Part shown: positions 6,615-11,866 of the stretch, piece by piece
How positions within the stretch are numbered: position 1 is the first letter of the stretch
Layout: each line of letters begins with the position of its first letter
DNA from: Rhodospirillaceae bacterium UBA6608
GTDB lineage: Bacteria; Pseudomonadota; Alphaproteobacteria; Rhodospirillales_A; Casp-alpha2
Assembly: GCA_002433335.1 (NCBI GenBank)
Contig: DJHY01000294.1
Span: 1-11,866, forward strand
Reading direction: 5' to 3'
DNA: 11,866 bases
Notes under the pieces: model-generated
What the model was told of the DNA's origin: nothing
The model's database searches: none
The model's input: only the letters and a program-made list of their open reading frames with translations
Program-made: the position numbers and the translations under genes

Positions 6615-8435
6615 TCAGCGACCGATCGCATATCCCTGCATGAAGCGCGGGTTAGCGGCGGCCTTGAGCATGCCGTCTTCTTTGCAGGCGGCAGTCAGGC
6701 GGCCGATGCACCAATCGTCATCGACCTCGAGCTTATGGCCGCGCTTGACCAGTTCCTTTTGCGTTTCCTGGGGGAATCGACCTTCGATCACCAAGTGGCC
6801 GGGCGCCCAATGGCGCGGATAGAACGAGCCGGGGAAATGCTTGGTATGGAACGCCGGGGCGTCGATGGCTTCCTGCATGTTCAGGTCGTAGTGAACCTTG
6901 CGCACGAAATAGCCGAGCGCCCATTGATCCTGTTGGTCGCCGCCGGGGGTCCCGAATGGCATCCAGGCCTTGCCGTCGCGCAGTGCGAAACCGGGGCTGA
7001 GCGTGGTCCGCGGGCGGGAGCGGGGACGCAGGCGATCCTGTTTGTTCTCGTCCAGCCAATACATCTGCGCCCGGTTGGTCAGGCAGAAGCCCAGGCCCGG
7101 TACGGCGGGGTTGCTCTGCAGCCAACCGCCCGACGGGGTGCCGGACACCATGTTGCCGTGCTTGTCGATGATGTCGAAGTGGCAAGTGTCGCCCGGCGCG
7201 GCGCCGTTCTCGGCGACTTCCATGTCGTCGAAACGCGCGACCGTCGGCTCGCCGATGCCCAATGCGCTCGGCTGGCCGATTTCGTCTTCCGACGGAACCC
7301 GCAGGATCGGATCGGCGCCAAAGCCCGGCACGTCGCCGGGGCGCAGTTCCAGCGAGGCCTGATCGGTGATCAGCGACCGGCGTGCCGCGTTGTAGGCATC
7401 GGACAACAGCACATCCATCGGGATATCGATGAAGTCTGGATCGCCGTAGAATTTTTCCCGGTCGGCGAAGGCCAACTTGGCGCATTCAGTAACGACATGA
7501 ACGAAGTCCGGGCCGGTGAACGGCATCGAAGACAGATCGAAGCCTTTGAGCAAAGCCAACTGCTGCAGCAGGGCCGGGCCCTGGCCCCAGGGGCCGGTCT
7601 TGCACACGGTATAGTTCATGTAGTCGTAGGTGAGCGGCGCTTCGATCGTGGCCTGCCACGACGCCAGGTCGTCGCCGGTCAGGAAGCCGGTGTGCCGCTC
7701 CCCGGTGGTGTCCATGACGGGGGTGCGCATGAAGGTGTCGATCGCCTCGGCGACGAAGCCCTTGTACCAGACGTCGTGCGCGGCGTTGATTTCCGCCTCG
7801 CGGCCGCCGCCGGCGCTTTCCGCTTCCCTCAGGACACGGCGATACATATCGGCCATGACTTCGTTGCGGAACAGCGTGCCGGGTTGCGGCACTTCGCCGT
7901 TCTTCAGCCAGATATCCCGCGAGGTATGCCATTCGTCCTCGAACATCGGCTTGATCGTGGCGATGGTGTTGCTGATGTTCGGCACCAGGGCATAGCCGCC
8001 CGAGGCGAATTCAATGGCCGGTTCCAGGACTTCGCGCAGGCGCATGGTCCCGAAGTCCCGCAGCAAGGTGCACCAGGCGCTGAACGCACCGGGCACGACG
8101 GCGGACTGATGGCCGGTGCCGGGCATGATCTTGTGCCCCAGGGCTTTCATCTTTTCGATGGTCTGGCTTGCCGCCGACACGCCCTGGCCACAGATCACAT
8201 GGGTTTTATCGTCATGGGCGGTGTGCACGATGATCGGCACGTCGCCGCCCGGGCCGTTCAGGTGCGGCTCCACGACCTGAAGGGCGAACCCGGTCGCGAC
8301 GCCCGCGTCAAAGGCGTTGCCGCCTTTTTCTAAAATCGCCATGCCGACGGCAGTGGCAAGCCAATGGGTCGAGGTTACGACCCCGAAAGTGCCAAGAATT
8401 TCGGGACGAGTTGTAAACGGTTGTGTCGATGGCAT
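6615..8435 (-). CDS. gamma-glutamyltransferase-family Ntn hydrolase
   Basis: 606-aa GGT-family proenzyme without a signal peptide, so cytoplasmic, unlike periplasmic E. coli Ggt. The likely autocleavage nucleophile is T417 in GDTCHFDIIDKHGNMVSGTPSGG, equivalent to the first Thr of the classical TTHxSVVD motif; cleavage there would give subunits of about 416 and 190 residues. GTPGGDQQ in the small subunit matches the family's GSPGG loop. Two substrate-site blocks differ from true Ggt: the arginine motif (xREMAP in E. coli) is GQGVSA here (residues 83-88), and the PLSSM block is replaced by RPRTTLSP. The substrate is therefore probably not an ordinary gamma-glutamyl peptide; related family members act as acylases or amidohydrolases (for example oxamate amidohydrolase). 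AAGGAAGG precedes the start and a strong terminator follows the stop. It is divergent from the TPP decarboxylase genes. Confidence 0.9.
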   Translation of the reverse strand: MPSTQPFTTRPEILGTFGVVTSTHWLATAVGMAILEKGGNAFDAGVATGFALQVVEPHLNGPGGDVPIIVHTAHDDKTHVICGQGVSAASQTIEKMKALGHKIMPGTGHQSAVVPGAFSAWCTLLRDFGTMRLREVLEPAIEFASGGYALVPNISNTIATIKPMFEDEWHTSRDIWLKNGEVPQPGTLFRNEVMADMYRRVLREAESAGGGREAEINAAHDVWYKGFVAEAIDTFMRTPVMDTTGERHTGFLTGDDLASWQATIEAPLTYDYMNYTVCKTGPWGQGPALLQQLALLKGFDLSSMPFTGPDFVHVVTECAKLAFADREKFYGDPDFIDIPMDVLLSDAYNAARRSLITDQASLELRPGDVPGFGADPILRVPSEDEIGQPSALGIGEPTVARFDDMEVAENGAAPGDTCHFDIIDKHGNMVSGTPSGGWLQSNPAVPGLGFCLTNRAQMYWLDENKQDRLRPRSRPRTTLSPGFALRDGKAWMPFGTPGGDQQDQWALGYFVRKVHYDLNMQEAIDAPAFHTKHFPGSFYPRHWAPGHLVIEGRFPQETQKELVKRGHKLEVDDDWCIGRLTAACKEDGMLKAAANPRFMQGYAIGR

Positions 8436-8503
8436 CTCAGATGAACCTTCCTTGGGGGAGGCACGGTCGTGAAGTCGCCGCGCCTTGTTGGTCTCATTTC
8501 CTA

Positions 8504-8520
8504 TCCCCTTCCCATGGGGA
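8504..8520. repeat. inverted repeat in the divergent intergenic region
   Basis: TCCCC-ttcccat-GGGGA, with an inner CCCATGGG palindrome, sits roughly midway between the Ggt-like gene and the decarboxylase genes. It could be an operator shared by both, but no regulator is known for it. The rest of the 8436-8667 gap is AT-rich with no ORF of merit. Confidence 0.25.
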
Positions 8521-8579
8521 CCGCAACCACCGGGAATGCGGGCGATAGATTAATTCAAGTCATTGCCAGATATTTTCGG

Positions 8580-8608
8580 TTGGCCTCTGAATGCATCATT
8601 TCTAAAGT
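8580..8608 (+). promoter_or_regulatory. possible sigma-70 promoter for the decarboxylase genes
   Basis: TTGGCC (8580-8585), a 17-base spacer and TAAAGT (8603-8608) each match four of six consensus bases. They lie in the AT-rich stretch upstream of the ATG at 8668 and would give a leader of about 50 bases. This is a weak call. Confidence 0.25.
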
Positions 8609-8667
8609 TCAACCATAAACAGAATCAAAATCATCCTACGAAACACCACGGAAGAAACAGCCACACC

Positions 8668-9189
8668 ATGACAGAGAATTACGCCTGGGCGCCGGATATC
8701 TACGACGTCCTCAAGGATTTGGACGTGCGCCAAGTTGCCTACGTCCCCGATGCGGGCCATGCTCGTCTGCTCAAAATGTGCGAAGCCGACAACGCCATGC
8801 GTTGCATTCCGCTGACCACGGAAGAAGAGGGTATTTCCCTCTGCTCCGGGGCCTGGCTGGGCGGCGAGCGGGCGGTGATGCTGCTGCAGTCGTCCGGTGT
8901 GGGCAACTGCATCAACATGCTGTCGCTGGCCAATACCTGCCGTTTCCCGCTGCTGATGCTGGTGACGATGCGGGCCCAATGGCGCGAATTCAATCCCTGG
9001 CAGAAGCCGATGGGAGAGGGCACGCGCCCGGCCCTGGAAGCCATGGGCGTCAAGGTGACGCAGGCCGAACACCCCGACGAAGTCGGCGAGACCGTGCGCT
9101 CCGCCGGTGAAATGGCCTACGGCTGGCCCGACATGGCCGCCGTGCTGCTGCATCAAAAGCTGATGCCCGTGAAGACCTTCGGTAAATAA
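8668..9189 (+). CDS. TPP-dependent decarboxylase, alpha (PYR) subunit, sulfopyruvate decarboxylase-like
   Basis: 173-aa protein equal to the pyrimidine-binding half of a TPP enzyme. The segment LTTEEEGISLCSGAWLGG (49-66) contains the Glu (E52-E54) that activates the TPP aminopyrimidine. It is followed by QSSGVGNCINMLSLANTCRFPLLMLVTMRA and a PMGEGTRPALEAMGV block, the layout I know from ComD-type sulfopyruvate and phosphonopyruvate decarboxylase alpha subunits. The PP-binding half is the next gene. The upstream in-frame ATG at 8563 would add 35 Asn/His/Lys-rich residues with no family character, so 8668 is preferred; GGAAGA is the nearest ribosome-site-like sequence. The pair would decarboxylate a 3-substituted pyruvate to an aldehyde in the cytoplasm; the exact 2-oxo acid is not predictable. 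Confidence 0.87.
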   Translation: MTENYAWAPDIYDVLKDLDVRQVAYVPDAGHARLLKMCEADNAMRCIPLTTEEEGISLCSGAWLGGERAVMLLQSSGVGNCINMLSLANTCRFPLLMLVTMRAQWREFNPWQKPMGEGTRPALEAMGVKVTQAEHPDEVGETVRSAGEMAYGWPDMAAVLLHQKLMPVKTFGK

Positions 9190-9205
9190 GGCGGGGAGAA
9201 GAAAA

Positions 9206-9814
9206 ATGGATAAGCAACGCGCCGACAATTACGAACTGCACCGCCGCGAGGTCGCCAAGACCCTGCTGGCCGACCGCAACGACGACTTCCTGGTCATCAC
9301 CGGCCTGGGCTCGCCCAACTGGGATGCCACCGCCGCCGGCGACCATCCGCTGACCTTCCCGCTGTGGGGGGCGATGGGCGGGGCCGCCACCATGGGCCTG
9401 GGCCTGGCCACCGCGCAGCCTGACAAACGGGTCATGGTGATGACCGGTGACGGTGAAATGCTGATGGCGATGGGCTCCTTTGCGACTATCGCGACCCAGG
9501 CGACTGAGAACCTTGCGATCGTCGTGTTCGACAACGAACGTTATGGCGAGACCGGCATGCAGGCGACCCATACGGCGGGACCCGTCGACATGGCCGCCGT
9601 CGCCAAGGCCTGCGGTTTTCCGGTCACGGCCACGGTCAAGACCGAAGCCGAATTGATGGAGGCCCTGCCGCTGATCAAGGAAGCCAAGGGTCCGGTCTTC
9701 ATCGATATCAAGGTCAAGGCAGAACCGCTGCCGTTCATCCTGCCGACCAAGGATGGCGTGCATCTTAAGAACCGCTTCCGCGAGCGGCTTCTGGGACCGG
9801 ATAGCCTTCTCTAA
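9206..9814 (+). CDS. TPP-dependent decarboxylase, beta (PP) subunit
   Basis: 202-aa protein equal to the diphosphate-binding half of a TPP enzyme. The GDG-x(26)-N TPP/Mg motif runs from G81-D82-G83 to N110 (FDNERYG), and FPLWGAMGGAATMGLGLA precedes it, as in ComE-type sulfopyruvate decarboxylase beta subunits. It ends with PFILPTKDGVHLKNRFRERLLG. The start follows the alpha stop by 16 bases with GGGGAGAAG as ribosome site, so the two are co-transcribed and together make the active site at their interface. An aldehyde dehydrogenase gene follows 1.3 kb downstream after a histidine kinase gene. A path from 2-oxo acid to aldehyde to acid is a reasonable inference. Confidence 0.88.
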   Translation: MDKQRADNYELHRREVAKTLLADRNDDFLVITGLGSPNWDATAAGDHPLTFPLWGAMGGAATMGLGLATAQPDKRVMVMTGDGEMLMAMGSFATIATQATENLAIVVFDNERYGETGMQATHTAGPVDMAAVAKACGFPVTATVKTEAELMEALPLIKEAKGPVFIDIKVKAEPLPFILPTKDGVHLKNRFRERLLGPDSLL

Positions 9815-9849
9815 AGAAGTACCCCCTCGTCACCCAGGCGGTGGCGAGT

Positions 9850-9865
9850 TGGCATGCTAATTGCT
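9850..9865 (+). promoter_or_regulatory. sigma-54 (-24/-12) promoter for the histidine kinase gene
   Basis: TGGCATGCTAATTGCT has GG and GC exactly 10 bases apart and matches TGGCACG-N4-TTGCW at all but one core base. Placing C9864 at -12 puts the transcript start near 9876, about 80 bases before the kinase ATG at 9956. The TGGCATG and TTGCT halves are identical to those of the promoter of the receiver-HPt operon. Confidence 0.8.
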
Positions 9866-9875
9866 TCTTTCCGTG

Positions 9876-9909
9876 CGTGGCGGGTGGGCTTGGTTGCCTG
9901 CCCGCCGCG
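9876..9909 (+). other. 14-bp hairpin at the predicted transcript 5' end
   Basis: Arms 9876-9889 and 9896-9909 pair over 14 positions (11 Watson-Crick and three G-U) around a TTGGTT loop. The stem begins at the very base predicted as +1 of the sigma-54 transcript. No T-run follows, so it is not a classical terminator. It may stabilise the mRNA 5' end, act as a leader switch, or serve as a factor-dependent end for the decarboxylase transcript. Confidence 0.55.
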
Positions 9910-9955
9910 TACTGCTTTGGGGTTGCTGCGTCGGCCCACGAGAAAGGAAGCGGCA

Positions 9956-10990
9956 ATGCCGTCGAAGGACAATTATCAGCTCTCAATAATGCTTTTGATC
10001 GGAGGCGTCGGGATCGCCGCGATCACTCATTTTCTATTTGGCAGCATGGACCCCGTGGAAAGCTGGGTGACCTTCACCCGCGATCATGAAGAGTTGGAGC
10101 TGGACGAGCTGCCGATGATCTTCTTTTCGTTGCTGATCTATGCGCTCTTCATTTTGTGGTCCTTGCATCGTGCTAATCTGAACCTGATCAAGTCCTTGCG
10201 TGAGAGCGTCGCCCGTCGTCAGACGGCGGAAAACGATATGCGAAAGGCGCTTGCCGCGCGTGACGGGTTCTTCGCCGCGATGAGCCACGACCTGCGAACG
10301 CCAGTGAACGGGATCGTCGGTTTTTCCGAGATGATCCGGTCGGAAACCTTCGGCCCGTTGGGGCATGAAAAATACAAGGAATACGCCGACTGCATTCACC
10401 GCGCCGGCAGCTTGCTGAACAACACCATCACACAAATTCTCGACGTCTCGAAGATTGCCGGGGAAGGCGAACTTCCGGTTCATGAGGAAGTCTTCGACCC
10501 GATGTCGGAAATCGAGTTCTGCCGTCGTTTGGTCGGCGGGTGGACAGGCGACAAGCGGATCATCGAGTTTACAGGAAACGCCGATGGCGCCAGCATCCTG
10601 TTCGACCGTTCGCTGTTCCGTCGCTACGTGATCAACCTGCTGGCCAATTCCATCAAATACGCGGGTGATGGGGCCGCCGTCGGCATTCATATGATGTCGA
10701 ATGGTGAAAACGCCGGCCTGACGCTGACGGTCTACGACGACGGCACAGGCGTTGGCGTTGCACAATTGCATGACGCAGGTAAGCCGTTCACGCGGATGCG
10801 CGGGGTCGATGACGACTCATACATGACCAGCGCCGGCCTGGGGCTTTGGATCGTTCAGAACATCGCCAAGGTCCATCAGTGCGAGATTTCCATCCGTTCG
10901 GACGCGGGCCAGGGCTTTCGGGTCGTGCTCGGTATCCCCGCCGCCCGTGTCGTCGCCCGTGCGGAAGAGCAGGTCCCCCTGGCCTGTTAA
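9956..10990 (+). CDS. membrane sensor histidine kinase
   Basis: 344-aa kinase. Two TM helices (about 9-28 and 53-70) flank a short acidic extracytoplasmic loop of about 24 residues (ESWVTFTRDHEELELDE), too small for a folded sensor domain. A coiled linker (71-103) leads to HisKA with FFAAMSHDLRTPVNGIVGFSEM (H111). The HATPase domain has the N box NLLANSIKYA (N231), G1 DDGTGVG (261-267) and G2 GLGLW (295-299). There is no receiver domain, so phosphate must pass to a separate protein. ATG 9956 is chosen because AAAGGAAG lies just upstream; an in-frame ATG at 9854 sits inside the sigma-54 promoter, before the transcript start. The gene is flanked by decarboxylase and aldehyde dehydrogenase genes. 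The nearest visible receivers are the stand-alone receiver and the LuxO-like protein 3-6 kb away. Confidence 0.9.
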   Translation: MPSKDNYQLSIMLLIGGVGIAAITHFLFGSMDPVESWVTFTRDHEELELDELPMIFFSLLIYALFILWSLHRANLNLIKSLRESVARRQTAENDMRKALAARDGFFAAMSHDLRTPVNGIVGFSEMIRSETFGPLGHEKYKEYADCIHRAGSLLNNTITQILDVSKIAGEGELPVHEEVFDPMSEIEFCRRLVGGWTGDKRIIEFTGNADGASILFDRSLFRRYVINLLANSIKYAGDGAAVGIHMMSNGENAGLTLTVYDDGTGVGVAQLHDAGKPFTRMRGVDDDSYMTSAGLGLWIVQNIAKVHQCEISIRSDAGQGFRVVLGIPAARVVARAEEQVPLAC

Positions 10991-11061
10991 GCCGCCCCCG
11001 ATGGGCAAGCCCCTTTCGCCGCGCGCACCGGCCCTGATACAGTTCCCTCCAATAAACACAT

Positions 11062-11078
11062 CAGAACAAAACTGATTT
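11062..11078. repeat. short inverted repeat before the aldehyde dehydrogenase gene
   Basis: ATCAG-aacaaaa-CTGAT is a 5-bp inverted repeat ending just before the ribosome site of the aldehyde dehydrogenase gene. It could be an operator half-site pair or a weak leader hairpin. The rest of the 10991-11094 gap shows no GG-N10-GC element and no clear terminator for the kinase gene. Confidence 0.2.
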
Positions 11079-11094
11079 CATGGAGGAAACGACC

Positions 11095-11866
11095 GTGGGC
11101 ACCCTTAAACGGTACCAAATGATCATTGCTGGGGAGAAAACCGACCCGGCGTCCGGCGAATGGTTCGAAACCGCCAATCCCTATACAGGCGAAGCCTGGG
11201 CTGAGATCCCGCGTGGCGGGGCCGAGGATATCGACCGCGCCGTTCAGGCGGCGAAGGCCGGGTTCGAGGCTTGGCGCAAGACCACGCCGACCCAGCGCGG
11301 TCATCTGATGCGCCGCCTGGCGGATTTGATCGCGGAACGCGCCGACGACCTGGCGGCGACGGAAGTCCGGGACAACGGCAAGCTGATCGCCGAAATGGGC
11401 ATGCAGCTGAAGTACGTGCCGCAGTGGTATTATTACTTCGGCGGTCTGGCCGACAAGATCGAAGGCCGCGTCATCCCCATCGACAAGCCCGATACCTTCA
11501 ACTTTACCCGCAAGGAGCCGCTGGGCGTCATCGGCATGATCACGCCGTGGAATTCGCCCTTGCTGCTGACGGCGTGGAAGCTGGCCCCGGCGCTGGCCGC
11601 CGGGAACGCGGTGGTGCTGAAGCCGTCGGAATTCACCTCGGCCTCGGCCTGCGAATTCGTTGAACTGTTCCGCGAAGCGGGCTTCCCCGACGGTGTGGTC
11701 AACGTTGTCACCGGTTACGGCAAGGAAGCGGGCGAAGCCCTGATCAACCATCCCGACGTCGCCAAGATCGCCTTTACCGGCGGCTCGTCGACCGGTCGGC
11801 ACGTCTATTCGACGGCGGCACAGACCTTCAAGAAGGTCTCGTTGGAACTGGGCGGCAAGTCGCCCA
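11095..11866 (+). CDS. aldehyde dehydrogenase, N-terminal half (cut by window edge)
   Basis: 257 residues of an NAD(P)-dependent aldehyde dehydrogenase, about half of the usual 480-500. Visible landmarks are FETANPYTGE (24-33), the oxyanion Asn in TPWNSPLL (N153), the cofactor-binding K176 and E179 in VLKPSEFT, the FTGGSSTG Rossmann loop (227-234) and the general-base Glu in LELGGKSP (E251). The catalytic Cys lies beyond the edge. GTG at 11095 is preferred because GGAGG lies eight bases upstream, whereas in-frame ATG 11080 has that same GGAGG inside it and nothing suitable before it. No signal peptide is seen. It resembles the betaine/aromatic aldehyde dehydrogenase type; the probable substrate is the aldehyde made by the upstream decarboxylase, which is inference. 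It begins 104 bases after the kinase stop. Confidence 0.92.
   Translation, partial: MGTLKRYQMIIAGEKTDPASGEWFETANPYTGEAWAEIPRGGAEDIDRAVQAAKAGFEAWRKTTPTQRGHLMRRLADLIAERADDLAATEVRDNGKLIAEMGMQLKYVPQWYYYFGGLADKIEGRVIPIDKPDTFNFTRKEPLGVIGMITPWNSPLLLTAWKLAPALAAGNAVVLKPSEFTSASACEFVELFREAGFPDGVVNVVTGYGKEAGEALINHPDVAKIAFTGGSSTGRHVYSTAAQTFKKVSLELGGKSP

Noticed and set aside
6735..8333. Long plus-strand open frame of 532 codons opposite the Ggt-like gene
   Set aside because: It is antisense to a well-supported enzyme, is rich in Arg/Gly/Ala/His/Gln typical of GC-rich shadow frames, and shows no domain motif.
8581..8594. TGGCCTCTGAATGC as a third sigma-54 promoter, before the decarboxylase genes
   Set aside because: GG and GC are 9 bases apart rather than the strictly required 10, and the TTGC half is missing.
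9854..9955. 34-residue N-terminal extension of the kinase frame
   Set aside because: Its ATG lies inside the sigma-54 promoter, upstream of the predicted transcript start; the inner ATG at 9956 has a good ribosome site.
10758..10770. TTGCA-CAA-TTGCA as a LuxO-type binding site
   Set aside because: The half-sites are not in the right inverted spacing and it lies deep inside the kinase coding region; likely chance.
11080..11094. ATG at 11080 as the aldehyde dehydrogenase start
   Set aside because: The only good ribosome site (GGAGG at 11082-11086) lies after it and is ideally placed for GTG 11095.

Overview
The window is a GC-rich, densely coded bacterial chromosome segment. Codon use and gene content suggest an alphaproteobacterium, perhaps Rhodospirillales-like; this is inference, as no rRNA or marker gene is present. 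I count eleven complete protein genes and one gene cut by the right edge. I saw no tRNA, rRNA, CRISPR array or insertion sequence, and no gene-free gap longer than about 235 bases.

Region 1 (18-4028). A tight minus-strand operon reads right to left: glutathione S-transferase, an alpha/beta hydrolase of the HGGYW (arylformamidase-like) type, a HCCA-isomerase/DsbA-like glutathione-linked protein, and a DEDDh exonuclease. A 12-TM MFS transporter is divergent from it. The first three enzymes plus an exporter or importer look like a small-molecule catabolic or detoxification unit.

Region 2 (4029-6590). A sigma-54 activator closely resembling Vibrio LuxO faces, with only 4 bases between stop codons, a minus-strand operon of a stand-alone receiver and a LuxU-like HPt protein. 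The receiver-HPt operon has a near-consensus sigma-54 (-24/-12) promoter and is insulated by a strong terminator.

Region 3 (6615-11866). A gamma-glutamyltranspeptidase-like Ntn hydrolase is divergent from a two-subunit TPP-dependent decarboxylase of the sulfopyruvate/phosphonopyruvate decarboxylase type. Next comes a membrane histidine kinase with its own sigma-54 promoter and a 14-bp hairpin at the predicted transcript start, and then the first half of an aldehyde dehydrogenase.

The most interesting reading is that kinase, stand-alone receiver, HPt and LuxO-like regulator form a four-protein His-Asp-His-Asp relay, with every step on a separate polypeptide. Its sigma-54 output protein could drive the two sigma-54 promoters that sit in front of its own upstream components, giving a closed feedback loop. 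The proteins and promoter motifs are seen directly; the wiring is inference.
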